From: [Clostridium] citroniae WAL-17108 | Lineage (GTDB): Bacteria > Bacillota > Clostridia > Lachnospirales > Lachnospiraceae | Length of the DNA: 64,000 nucleotides | Reading direction: 5' to 3' | Assembly (NCBI RefSeq): GCF_000233455.1 | Contig: NZ_JH376434.1 | Location: forward strand, 1 to 64,000 | In this document: one piece after another, positions 42,308-51,062 of the stretch | How the letters are laid out: each line of letters opens with the position of its first letter | Numbering within the stretch: position 1 is the stretch's first letter | Made by a program: the position numbers and the translations under genes | The notes under the pieces: generated by a model | What the model saw: the letters and a program-made list of their open reading frames with translations, nothing else | Told to the model about the DNA's origin: nothing | Databases searched by the model: none

Positions 42308-42976
42308 ATGGATGAAGTACATTATCTGATATCGGATGCGTCCAAAAAGGTCGATGTGGAGGCCCATGTATTAAGGTACTGGGAAGAGGAGCTGGAACTT
42401 GATATTCCCCGTAACGAGATGGGGCACCGGTACTATACGGATTTACATATCCGCCTGTTTAAGCAGGTCAAGAACCTGAAAGAAAAAGGGTTTCAGCTCA
42501 AGGCGATCAAGCACGCGCTGAACCAGGTACTTAAGAAAGACGGAAAAGCTCAGACAGAGCTGTCCGATGAAATTTTAGAGCGTGATATGAACGCGGCCCT
42601 GAATGAATTCAAGGAAGAGGATGGGAACACATCATTAAGCACTATGAAGAGTGACGGTGTATCCGTGGTAGCCATGGAAGAGAAGATGGAACAGTTCCAG
42701 CAGATTATGAACCTGATAATCGGACGAGCCCTTGAAGTCAACAATGAAAAGCTGAGCCAGGACATCAGCTGCCTGGTCAACGAAAAGATGGGAAAGGAAT
42801 TGGAATTCCTGCTCCAGGCATCAGATGAGAAGGAAGAGGAGCGTTTCCGCCAGCTGGATGAAACCCTGAGGGCTTACCAGAAGGGCGGACAAGCTGAGGC
42901 GGCGGCTGCCAAAGTCCCATTTTTCAAACGCCGCAAATTCGGCCGCAGCGGAAAGAAGCTGAGGGATGGAAAGTAG
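42308..42976 (+). CDS. MerR-type HTH protein with C-terminal coiled coil
   Basis: From ATG 42308 (AAGGAG about 10 bases upstream) the 222-residue protein has a MerR-like winged helix (YLISDASKKVDVEAHVLRYWEEELELDIPRNEMGHRYYTDLHI). A long charged helical region and a basic end (KVPFFKRRKFGRSGKKLRDGK) follow. This layout is seen in RacA-like chromosome-anchoring proteins and uncharacterised dnaB-neighbours, which is why position after dnaB is suggestive. The ligand-binding half of classical MerR is absent. Confidence 0.75.
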   Translation: MDEVHYLISDASKKVDVEAHVLRYWEEELELDIPRNEMGHRYYTDLHIRLFKQVKNLKEKGFQLKAIKHALNQVLKKDGKAQTELSDEILERDMNAALNEFKEEDGNTSLSTMKSDGVSVVAMEEKMEQFQQIMNLIIGRALEVNNEKLSQDISCLVNEKMGKELEFLLQASDEKEEERFRQLDETLRAYQKGGQAEAAAAKVPFFKRRKFGRSGKKLRDGK

Positions 42977-43000
42977 TCCGGATCTCATGCCGGAAGAGAA

Positions 43001-43091
43001 GGAAGGAATTATAAAATGATACAGGACAGGACATACGCTGCCGCGGCAGTGAGGGTTCTGTCCTGTATGGTTTATAATTCCTTCCTTTTTT
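43001..43091 (+). terminator. Large three-part terminator
   Basis: GGAAGGAATTATAAA (43001-43015) pairs with TTTATAATTCCTTCC (43071-43085). TACAGGACA (43020-43028) pairs with TGTCCTGTA (43059-43067), and CTGCCGCGGCAG (43038-43049) forms the tip. Six T follow. The stacked helices span 85 bases and end the MerR-type gene. Confidence 0.8.
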
Positions 43092-43240
43092 GGTAGTTCC
43101 ATCCCCTTTCAATTTTCTTACAACCACAAAAATGATATCGCTATTCCGTAAGAAATGTGTTAGAATAAATGTGATTTTAGCGTTTTAACCAAGGAAGAAA
43201 GTAATTCTTAAGCACGCTCCAGGAAGGATACGCACTTCAC

Positions 43241-44854
43241 ATGAATTTGAGGAATAGATATAGAAAATACATTACATATACGGGCACGGCCGGAATCCTG
43301 GCTTTGTCCATGACACTAAACGGCTGTACAAAAGGCGCGTCAGGTTCCGCGGAGGGCAATGCCACGCCGGCGGAGGCCACTGAGATCCAGGCTGTGCCTG
43401 AGACTATTGCACAGCTGGGGCTTCAGGGACAGGTCCTGCCCGGACTTAACGACATTGACCTGCCGGATGCGGAGCCGGCTCCGGAGTACCTGCGGATCGG
43501 TGTGCGTCATGAGATCGTAAAAAAGCTGCAGCAGCGCCTGATGGACCTGGGCTTTATGGATAACGATGAGCCAACGGATTATTTTGGTGAGATGACCCAA
43601 ATGGCAGTGAAGCATTTCCAGAGGCAGAATGAACTGCCCATGGACGGCATTGTGGGAAATGTTACCTGGGATGCGATCATGTCCCCGGATGCCAAGTACT
43701 ACGCGGTGTCCAAGGGAGCCCAGGGTGATGATATTGAGCGGATTCAGCAGCGTCTCTACGAGCTGGGATATCTGGCGACCGCGGATCTGGTGACCGGGAA
43801 TTTCGGAGATTCCACGGAAGCGGCAGTCCTGAAACTCCAGGAGGTCAATGGTCTGGAGCAGGACGGCAAGGTTGGACAAAAGACCATCAACCTGATATAC
43901 AGCGATGAGATCAGGCCCAACTTCCTGGCTTACGGGGAGAAGAGCGATGTGGTGCTGGCATGCCAGCAGCGCCTTAAGGAACTGGGATACCTCACCACCA
44001 CGCCCGATGGCGCCTATGGTGAGGACACGGTTGTGGCGGTTAAGCAGTTCCAGGCCAGGAATGACCAGATCGTTGACGGTTATCTGGGGCCGTCCACAAG
44101 GATCGCCCTGAACAGTCCGGATGCAAGGGCCAACGGCCTGATGCTGGGCGAGCGGGGGGACGCTGTGACCAAGGTGCAGCAGCTGCTGAACAAACACGGA
44201 TACCTTGTTTCAGGCAATATAACCGGATATTACGGCGAGGCCACGGAGCGGGCGGTGGAGAACTTCCAGTCCCGCAACGGACTTACGGCTGACGGCCTGG
44301 TGGGCGTTCAGACAATGGCTAAGCTGACCAGTGATAATGTAAGACGGCCGGCAGCCAATACAGGCGGTTCAGGAAGCCAGGGCGGCTCAGGCAGCCAGGG
44401 CGGTTCAGGCGGTCAGGGCGGTTCAGGCAGCCAGGGCGGCAGCACAAGCAAGCCGTCAGGCAATACTCCGCCGGCAGTGAGCAAGCCCGTTGGGCAGGGC
44501 GCAGGAGCATTGATCTCAGTTGCCTCCTCCAAGCTTGGAAGTCCATATGTGTGGGGGGCAAAGGGTCCCAATGCATTTGACTGTTCCGGCTTTGTATACT
44601 GGTGTCTGAACCAGGTGGGAGTTAACCAGAGTTACCTCACTTCCTCCGGTTGGAGAAATGCGGGAAGATATACAAAGATCACGAATTTTAATGATATACA
44701 GGCAGGTGATATTGTGGTTGTAAACGGCCATGTGGGAATTGCGGCAGGAGGCGGAACCGTGATCGATGCGTCCTCCAGTAACGGGCGTGTGGTACACAGA
44801 AGCCTGAGCCAGTGGTGGGCAAACAATTTCATCTGTGCTTGGAGGATTTTCTAG
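43241..44854 (+). CDS. Lipoprotein NlpC/P60 peptidoglycan hydrolase with four PG-binding domains
   Basis: The 537-residue protein has a lipoprotein signal (lipobox LNGC, Cys about residue 29) and four PG_binding_1 repeats at about residues 87-145, 158-220, 230-290 and 300-360 (each with LxxLGYL...FG..T..AV..FQ..N.L..DG..G). A GGSGSQ-repeat linker (375-400) and a C-terminal NlpC/P60 domain with catalytic Cys in FDCSGF and His in GHVGIA follow. It should cleave gamma-D-Glu-diamino acid bonds in the wall. A two-component system follows 27 bases later, so it may be its target or sensor partner. The signal peptide and long linker suggest surface attachment at the membrane. Confidence 0.9.
   Translation: MNLRNRYRKYITYTGTAGILALSMTLNGCTKGASGSAEGNATPAEATEIQAVPETIAQLGLQGQVLPGLNDIDLPDAEPAPEYLRIGVRHEIVKKLQQRLMDLGFMDNDEPTDYFGEMTQMAVKHFQRQNELPMDGIVGNVTWDAIMSPDAKYYAVSKGAQGDDIERIQQRLYELGYLATADLVTGNFGDSTEAAVLKLQEVNGLEQDGKVGQKTINLIYSDEIRPNFLAYGEKSDVVLACQQRLKELGYLTTTPDGAYGEDTVVAVKQFQARNDQIVDGYLGPSTRIALNSPDARANGLMLGERGDAVTKVQQLLNKHGYLVSGNITGYYGEATERAVENFQSRNGLTADGLVGVQTMAKLTSDNVRRPAANTGGSGSQGGSGSQGGSGGQGGSGSQGGSTSKPSGNTPPAVSKPVGQGAGALISVASSKLGSPYVWGAKGPNAFDCSGFVYWCLNQVGVNQSYLTSSGWRNAGRYTKITNFNDIQAGDIVVVNGHVGIAAGGGTVIDASSSNGRVVHRSLSQWWANNFICAWRIF
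44364..44435 (+). repeat. 18-bp tandem repeat encoding a GGSGSQ linker
   Basis: Four copies of the unit GGCGGTTCAGGNAGCCAG (variants at three positions) encode GGSGSQ x4 between the binding and catalytic parts of the NlpC/P60 protein. The unit is a multiple of three, so copy number can change without frameshift. Confidence 0.9.
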
Positions 44855-44881
44855 TACTGTTCATAACAAGGAGGGCTAAGG

Positions 44882-45577
44882 ATGCAGACAATACTGGTAT
44901 GTGATGATGATAAGCAGATCGTGGAGGCCATAGACATATATCTGACAGGAGAAGGATTTCAGGTGATCAAGGCTTATGACGGATATGAAGCACTGGAATA
45001 CCTGGAAAAGGGGGAAGTGGATCTGCTGATTGTGGATGTAATGATGCCCGGCCTGGACGGGATCCGCACCACGCTTAAGGTGCGGGAGACCAGCAGTATA
45101 CCCATCATTATACTTTCCGCTAAATCAGAGGATGCGGATAAGATCCTGGGACTGAATATCGGGGCGGACGACTACATAACCAAACCCTTTAATCCACTGG
45201 AGCTGGTGGCCAGGGTCAAGTCCCAGCTGCGCCGTTACACCCAGCTGGGCAATATGAACCAGCAGGCAGAAGGCCAGATCTTTAAGTGCGGCGGGCTTCA
45301 GATCAATGATGACAACAAAGAAGTGACAGTGGACGGGGAACCCATCAAGCTGACGCCCATTGAGTACAATATCCTTCTGCTTCTGGTGAAGAACGCGGGC
45401 AAGGTATTTTCCATTGATGAGATCTATGAGCAGATATGGAACGAGGAGGCCATTGGAGCGGACAACACAGTGGCGGTGCATATCCGCCATATCCGTGAAA
45501 AGATTGAGATCAATCCAAGGGAGCCGAAGTATCTGAAGGTGGTATGGGGTGTAGGATATAAGATTGAAAAGCAGTAG
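44882..45577 (+). CDS. OmpR-family response regulator
   Basis: The 231-residue regulator has a receiver domain with acidic pocket D8-D10, phospho-acceptor Asp52 (IVDVMMPGLDG) and KPFNP, plus a C-terminal winged helix ending VVWGVGYKIEK. It resembles the VanR-like group. AAGGAGG lies upstream; it is followed 8 bases later by its sensor kinase. Its probable targets include wall-related genes such as the adjacent NlpC/P60 gene (inference from position). Confidence 0.92.
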   Translation: MQTILVCDDDKQIVEAIDIYLTGEGFQVIKAYDGYEALEYLEKGEVDLLIVDVMMPGLDGIRTTLKVRETSSIPIIILSAKSEDADKILGLNIGADDYITKPFNPLELVARVKSQLRRYTQLGNMNQQAEGQIFKCGGLQINDDNKEVTVDGEPIKLTPIEYNILLLLVKNAGKVFSIDEIYEQIWNEEAIGADNTVAVHIRHIREKIEINPREPKYLKVVWGVGYKIEKQ

Positions 45578-45585
45578 GTGGCTTT

Positions 45586-48045
45586 ATGACAGAAGATAGA
45601 CTGAAATTCAGGCGTAAGAAACAGATCCTGACCCTGGTCCACATATTCTTTGTGATGATCGCTGTGTTTGGGATCAGCGCCATGTATCTGAACTCCAATT
45701 ACGGTAAAGGGATTAAGTGGATTTATGAGGAGGCTTATGAGGACTCCCCTAATTTCACCACCCAGCTTGCATCGGATGTGGAGCGTATCTTTACTTACGT
45801 AGGATACAAGGATATGTTTGAGACTGACGGTGAGCTGGATATGAACAAGGTCATTGTCAACTATACCAATGGTCCCGGTGAGACAGCTGAGATGACCCTG
45901 GATGAAATCGTCAGGTACATCAAAAAGCGGGGCTATTATCTGGATGAGAATTTTGAGTTAAAGGGATCCCCTATCTCCATGGATGACGAGGATGATGAAG
46001 AGATCACCGTGGATTTCCAGAGCACCAATCCCAACTTCGTGGATGCGGACGCAAGCGGGGAACGGATGACCAAAGAGGACCTGGCTCTGGATATCCTGGA
46101 CCATCTGGGTGAATACTACACCATTTATAATAACTACATAGAGAATGAGACAAATTTGAGGTTCCGCATTGTGTATAGGGATGACAGCGGGAAGGAGAGC
46201 GTGTACACCAACGTGGAGAACATGTCCCTGGAGGACCTGAAAGGCGCGGGAAAATATCTCTATATCCCGGGAAACAGCATTAAGATGGAGACAAACATGC
46301 CCACCATCCCGGAAAATGCAGCCACCCTGCTGGAGATATGGAACCCCAATGGAAATGATAATTATTACATGGTCATTTCCGTGGATACCACTTACCCGTG
46401 CACGGATGCGTATTCCATGGCTGCATGGGAATACAGCGGCGGAAGACAGAACTTTATCCTGGGGATCGGCGGGATCATTGCCGGAGTGCTGGGCTGTATT
46501 GCCACACTGGCAGCCCTGATCCTGATGTCAGGCCATCTCACGCCGGAAAGCGATGAGATAAGGCTGTTCCCCATTGATGAGATCTATACCGAACTGTGCG
46601 TGGCCGTCTGGGCCGCCCTTACCGCCTTGTTCCTGCTGGGAGGAAGATATGTGGGCATACGCCTGTTCAGCCTGTTTGTGGCTGAAGGACAGTGGCCCTA
46701 CTGGAATAAGGTGATCAAGGCCGTGATCATTTACGGCTGTCTGGTCCTGTTTTTCTTTAACATGCTGCGCCGGTATAAGGCCAGGACCCTGTGGAGCAAC
46801 AGCCTTTTAAAGAAGGTTATTGACACGTTCAGGGAATATGTGCGCCATATCACATTTGCCGCTGGAATGGGACTTTGTTATTTCCTGTTTTTAGGCGCCA
46901 ATGCAGTTATGCTGTGGGGGATCCTGTTCCTTTTCGGCTATGAAGGGGAACGGTTCGGCTTCCATGTGCTGCTCTATGGGTTGGCGGTGGTCCTTTTGGC
47001 AATGGATGGATATATATTCCACCAGATGTTTAAAAAGGCAGTGCAGAGGGATATATTGGATGCGGCGATCAGCAGCATTTCCCAGGGCAACACGCGGTAT
47101 CAGATCGAGATGGGCAGTCTCACAGGCAAGGAAAGGGATATGGGCGAGCATCTCAACAACATCAGCAGCGGACTTGACTCAGCCCTTCAGCAGCAGGTAA
47201 AAAGCGAGCGCCTGAAGGCCGACCTTATCACCAATGTATCACACGATATCAAGACACCGCTTACATCCATTATCAACTATGTGGATCTGCTTAAGAGGGA
47301 GAAGATACAGGATCCCAAGATCGCGGCATATCTGGAAGTTCTGGACCAGAAATCCCAGCGCCTTAAGACGCTGACAGAGGATCTGGTGGAGGCATCCAAG
47401 GCCAGCTCGGGCAATATGAAGCTGGATATATCCGATATCGACCTGGTGGAGCTGGTCCAGCAGACCAACGGGGAATTTGAGGAGCGTTTTGTGATGCGCC
47501 GCCTGGAGCTGGTGTGCAATGTGCCTGATGAGGTGCTTATCATACAGGCGGACGGGCGCAGGCTGTGGCGTGTATTGGAAAACCTTTACACCAATGCGGT
47601 AAAGTATGCCATGGAGCACAGCCGCGTGTACGTGGATGTGTCAGAGGAAGACGGAAAAGCCGTGTTTACCATTAAGAATGTGTCTGAGAATCCGCTGAAC
47701 ATCAGGCCGGATGAACTGACAGAGCGCTTTGTCAGGGGAGATGTGGCCAGGACAACGGAAGGCAGCGGCCTGGGCCTCTCCATTGCAAAGAGCCTGACTG
47801 AACTGCAGAATGGCCAGTTCCAGGTTATCATTGACGGGGATCTGTTCAAGGCAATGGTGTCCTTCCCCATCATGCACGCAGAGCATAAGACGGAGAGGAT
47901 CGGTGTTGATCCTACTTCCGTTGAAGCAGCCGCAGCTGAGGAGACAGAGCAGGAAGAGGTCAGGCACGACAATGTGGTAGCGGATGTGGAGCTGATAGAA
48001 GTAGGAGATTCTTCCAATCATTTACAAAATGAGGGAGAAAGCTGA
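45586..48045 (+). CDS. Large sensor histidine kinase
   Basis: The 819-residue kinase has one N-terminal helix (about 15-35), a 250-residue extracytoplasmic region and a block of five or six helices (about 290-480). HAMP-like linker, HisKA with His553 (NVSHDIKTPLTS) and an HATPase domain (NLYTNAVKYAM, GSGLGLSIAKS) follow. An acidic C-terminal tail (EAAAAEETEQEEVRHDN) of about 50 residues is unusual. The large extracellular domain suggests sensing of a wall or surface signal. It is paired with the regulator just upstream. Confidence 0.9.
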   Translation: MTEDRLKFRRKKQILTLVHIFFVMIAVFGISAMYLNSNYGKGIKWIYEEAYEDSPNFTTQLASDVERIFTYVGYKDMFETDGELDMNKVIVNYTNGPGETAEMTLDEIVRYIKKRGYYLDENFELKGSPISMDDEDDEEITVDFQSTNPNFVDADASGERMTKEDLALDILDHLGEYYTIYNNYIENETNLRFRIVYRDDSGKESVYTNVENMSLEDLKGAGKYLYIPGNSIKMETNMPTIPENAATLLEIWNPNGNDNYYMVISVDTTYPCTDAYSMAAWEYSGGRQNFILGIGGIIAGVLGCIATLAALILMSGHLTPESDEIRLFPIDEIYTELCVAVWAALTALFLLGGRYVGIRLFSLFVAEGQWPYWNKVIKAVIIYGCLVLFFFNMLRRYKARTLWSNSLLKKVIDTFREYVRHITFAAGMGLCYFLFLGANAVMLWGILFLFGYEGERFGFHVLLYGLAVVLLAMDGYIFHQMFKKAVQRDILDAAISSISQGNTRYQIEMGSLTGKERDMGEHLNNISSGLDSALQQQVKSERLKADLITNVSHDIKTPLTSIINYVDLLKREKIQDPKIAAYLEVLDQKSQRLKTLTEDLVEASKASSGNMKLDISDIDLVELVQQTNGEFEERFVMRRLELVCNVPDEVLIIQADGRRLWRVLENLYTNAVKYAMEHSRVYVDVSEEDGKAVFTIKNVSENPLNIRPDELTERFVRGDVARTTEGSGLGLSIAKSLTELQNGQFQVIIDGDLFKAMVSFPIMHAEHKTERIGVDPTSVEAAAAEETEQEEVRHDNVVADVELIEVGDSSNHLQNEGES

Positions 48046-48129
48046 TAAATATTTCACGAAGAAAATGACACAAACCACAAAAATGTAAAAAATATACAAA
48101 TATAATTAGTTAATATTACAGCGAAAAAA

Positions 48130-48161
48130 GCCCCCGGAAATTCCTTCCCGGGGGCCTTTTT
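48130..48161. terminator. Bidirectional terminator
   Basis: GCCCCCGG (48130-48137) pairs with CCGGGGGC (48048+ region at 48148-48155), followed by CTTTTTG and preceded by an A6 run. It sits between the plus-strand kinase gene and the minus-strand APH gene. Confidence 0.85.
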
Positions 48162-48188
48162 GAACCCTAAATAATGTGTAAGCAGATT

Positions 48189-48938
48189 TTATTGGTATTC
48201 AAATACATTAATCCAACTCTCTAACAGTTCCTTTTCCTCAGGACGTTTGTAAACCAGCTGGGCGGCGGCCACGATGGGCAGCCATCCCTGTACATAACGT
48301 TTCTCTGTGCCTGTTTTTTCACAGAACAGATCCATGTACATCTCGGCTTTCTTTTTGTCCTTTAAGGAGAGAAGGAGGTAGGTTCTGGCAACATCGGCAC
48401 TTGCATTGCCCTGGGAAGCATGTACCCAGTCGATCACGTACCATTTGCCGTCATCGCCCACAATGATATTGGTTGGGTTAAAGTCGCCGTGGCACAGCTT
48501 GGTGTGCTTTGGCATTCCGTCCAGTCTGGTCATCAGTTCGTAGCGCAGGTTATCATCCAGCTGCTCCTCTGATTTCAAGGCGCGGATGGTCTTTTCCTTT
48601 AACTTATTAAGGAGTGGGCATGCCTGAGCATGGATCAGCAGGTGCAGATCCACCATCTTATCCATGTACTCCTCAAGCTTATCCGGATTCTCATCCATCA
48701 GCTGCTGAAGGGTCTTGCCTTCAACAAACTCCTTGATAATGGACCATTTGCCATCCACAACAGATACCCCCAGAACCTTCGGGATGTTCAGGGCTTCGAT
48801 GGACTCCACACGCGCGTTGCACAGTGCTTCATTCAATACCTCAGCCTTTGGAAAGCCCTCACAGAATTCCTTGATGGCAGTGTTTCCGTCACGGTAAACG
48901 GATTTTGTTTCGCTACTGGAAATTAATTGTTTTGCCAT
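48189..48938 (-). CDS. Aminoglycoside phosphotransferase-family (APH/choline kinase-like) kinase
   Basis: From the ATG at 48938 (AAGGAGAG upstream) the 249-residue protein has the APH fold: catalytic loop HGDFNPTNI and metal-binding DWVHAS. A Lys in the N-lobe (AIKEF) binds ATP. Members phosphorylate many small hydroxyl compounds, so resistance is not implied. An ATG at 48995 upstream has no RBS. It lies about 160 bases downstream of glgB in the same direction. Confidence 0.85.
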   Translation of the reverse strand: MAKQLISSSETKSVYRDGNTAIKEFCEGFPKAEVLNEALCNARVESIEALNIPKVLGVSVVDGKWSIIKEFVEGKTLQQLMDENPDKLEEYMDKMVDLHLLIHAQACPLLNKLKEKTIRALKSEEQLDDNLRYELMTRLDGMPKHTKLCHGDFNPTNIIVGDDGKWYVIDWVHASQGNASADVARTYLLLSLKDKKKAEMYMDLFCEKTGTEKRYVQGWLPIVAAAQLVYKRPEEKELLESWINVFEYQ

Positions 48939-49096
48939 AATTACACTCTCCTTCCACACATTATAAACGGTGCTGCGACATAATACCCATCGCACTGCCT
49001 TTATTCTACTACAACAAGGTCAAAAAGTACATACCCAATTTGATAAATTTTTAACGTACTTTTTGGCCTTATATGACAATATTTCCTTATGATTTC

Positions 49097-51061
49097 CTAA
49101 AAACGGAAAATAGCTGTTCCGTATGGGGGAAGAGGATAGGAAAATGAATATGGCTGCCCATCACACTCGCCTTTGGAGGACTGGAAGCCGGGGGCTTCCG
49201 ATGCCTTATAGGCGCCGTGGATGTTGTCCAGCAGCAGGGTGTATTTGCCTCGTTTGGGAACGCCCACCCTGTAATCCGGCCGTTCCACCGGTGTGAAGCT
49301 GATGATAAACAACAGGTTCTTTTTGCCTGTCTCATCCCTGCGCAGGAAGCTGAAGATACTGCGGTCCCCGTCATTGGCATTGATCCACTGGAACCCGTTC
49401 CAATCATTGTCCAAACGGTAGAGGGCGGGATATTTCTTGTATAAATGCAGCAGGTCCTTAACGTAATCCTGCAGCTCTTTGTGATCACCCTGGTCAGCCA
49501 GATACCAGTCCAGGGACACCTTCTCATCCCACTCATGAACCTGGGCAAAGTCCTGGCCCATGAACAGCAGCTTCTTGCCGGGATGTCCCATCATAAAGGT
49601 ATATCCGGCCTTTAAGTTGGAGAATTTGTCCTGGTCCAGACCGGGCATCTTGTTGATCATGGAGCATTTTAAATGCACCACCTCGTCATGGGATAGTACC
49701 AGGATATAATTTTCACTGGTAAAATAGGTGAGTCCAAAGGTCATGCGGTGGTGGTTATATTTGCGGAAATAGGGGTCCAGCTTCATGTATTCCAGGAAGT
49801 CATGCATCCATCCCATGTTCCACTTAAAGGTAAAACCAAGCCCGTCCTCCTCCGGATGGGTGGTGACCTTGGGCCATGCCGTGGATTCCTCAGCGATCAC
49901 CAGGGCTCCGTGGTTGCGTCCCTGCACCACGGTGTTCAGGTGTTTAAAAAATTCAATGGCTTCCAGGTTCTGGTTGCCGCCGTACTTGTTGGGAACCCAC
50001 TGGCCCTCCTGGCGGCCATAATCCAGATACAGCATGGAGGCCACCGCATCCACCCGCAGGCCGTCCACATGGTATTGTTCCACCCAATAGAGCGCATTGC
50101 TGATCAGGAAATCCTTTACCTCATTCTTTCCGTAATCAAACACCTTAGTGCCCCAGTCCGGGTGTTCCCCCTTGCGCGGGTCCGCATATTCAAAGAGGGG
50201 CTCACCGTCAAAATCAGCCAGTCCATGGGCATCCTTTGGAAAGTGGGCAGGCACCCAGTCCAGGATAACCCCGATCCCGCTGCGGTGCAGGTAATTTATA
50301 AAATACATAAAGTCCTTGGGCATTCCGTACCGGGATGTGGGGGCGTAATATCCGGTGACCTGGTAGCCCCAGGAACCGTCAAAGGGGTGTTCCGCGATCC
50401 CCATCAGCTCCACATGGGTATAGCCCATCTCCTTGACATAAGCGGCCAGCTCATGGGCAGCTTCCGTATATGTATAGCAGCCATCCTTTTCCTCACGGTT
50501 CTTCCTGCGCCAGGAACCCAGATGGACCTCATAGATGCTTATGGGCATCTTCTGCACATCCTGGGCAGCGCGTTTTTCGATCCAGTCCTTGTCTGTCCAG
50601 TGAAAACCCTGTATATCCGTGGTGACGGAGGCGGTTCCGGGGCGGTATTCCGCGCTGAAGGCAAAGGGATCGGCCTTATAAAGGATCTTGCCGGATTCCG
50701 TGGTGATGGCAAACTTGTAGAGTTCTCCCATCTGCATTCCCGGATTAAAATATTCCCAGATGCCGGAGTCCGGTATCTTTGTCATGGGATTGGCTTCGGG
50801 GTTCCATCCGTTAAAATCGCCAACCAGATGAACCTCCCTGGCATGGGGCGCCCACACCGCAAAGTAGATGCCCTCTTTCCCTTTATAGGTCTTGGGATGG
50901 GCGCCCAGCTTCTGGTAGATATCATAGTGGGTGCCGGCTCCGAACAGATAGCAGTCCAGGTCTGAGATAAATCCGGTGATCTGGGTTTTCTTCTTCTTTG
51001 CGGCGGATGCTGCCGGAGCAGACGGATTCTTGGTACCCGGATTGCGTTTATTAACTGCCAT
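49097..51061 (-). CDS. glgB: 1,4-alpha-glucan branching enzyme
   Basis: The 654-residue GH13 enzyme forms alpha-1,6 branches in glycogen. It has a CBM48 N-domain (residues about 65-150, with VHLVGDFNGWNPEA), the TIM barrel with Asp338 (DGLRVDAVAS), Glu391 (VIAEES) and Asp459 (SHDEVVH), and a C-terminal beta domain. A basic Ala/Lys-rich extension of about 30 residues precedes the N-domain. It starts one base after the stop of the upstream GH13 gene. No glgA, glgC or glgP is nearby. Confidence 0.95.
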   Translation of the reverse strand: MAVNKRNPGTKNPSAPAASAAKKKKTQITGFISDLDCYLFGAGTHYDIYQKLGAHPKTYKGKEGIYFAVWAPHAREVHLVGDFNGWNPEANPMTKIPDSGIWEYFNPGMQMGELYKFAITTESGKILYKADPFAFSAEYRPGTASVTTDIQGFHWTDKDWIEKRAAQDVQKMPISIYEVHLGSWRRKNREEKDGCYTYTEAAHELAAYVKEMGYTHVELMGIAEHPFDGSWGYQVTGYYAPTSRYGMPKDFMYFINYLHRSGIGVILDWVPAHFPKDAHGLADFDGEPLFEYADPRKGEHPDWGTKVFDYGKNEVKDFLISNALYWVEQYHVDGLRVDAVASMLYLDYGRQEGQWVPNKYGGNQNLEAIEFFKHLNTVVQGRNHGALVIAEESTAWPKVTTHPEEDGLGFTFKWNMGWMHDFLEYMKLDPYFRKYNHHRMTFGLTYFTSENYILVLSHDEVVHLKCSMINKMPGLDQDKFSNLKAGYTFMMGHPGKKLLFMGQDFAQVHEWDEKVSLDWYLADQGDHKELQDYVKDLLHLYKKYPALYRLDNDWNGFQWINANDGDRSIFSFLRRDETGKKNLLFIISFTPVERPDYRVGVPKRGKYTLLLDNIHGAYKASEAPGFQSSKGECDGQPYSFSYPLPPYGTAIFRF

Positions 51062-51062
51062 A

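Noticed and set aside
48189..48938. Aminoglycoside resistance gene
   Set aside because: Only the generic APH fold is visible; the family includes many housekeeping small-molecule kinases and nothing nearby suggests resistance.
49748..50965. Long open frame (405 codons) on the plus strand inside glgB
   Set aside because: The minus-strand frame is full-length glgB with all three catalytic residues; the opposite frame shows no family motif, no RBS and is a by-product of GC-rich codon use.
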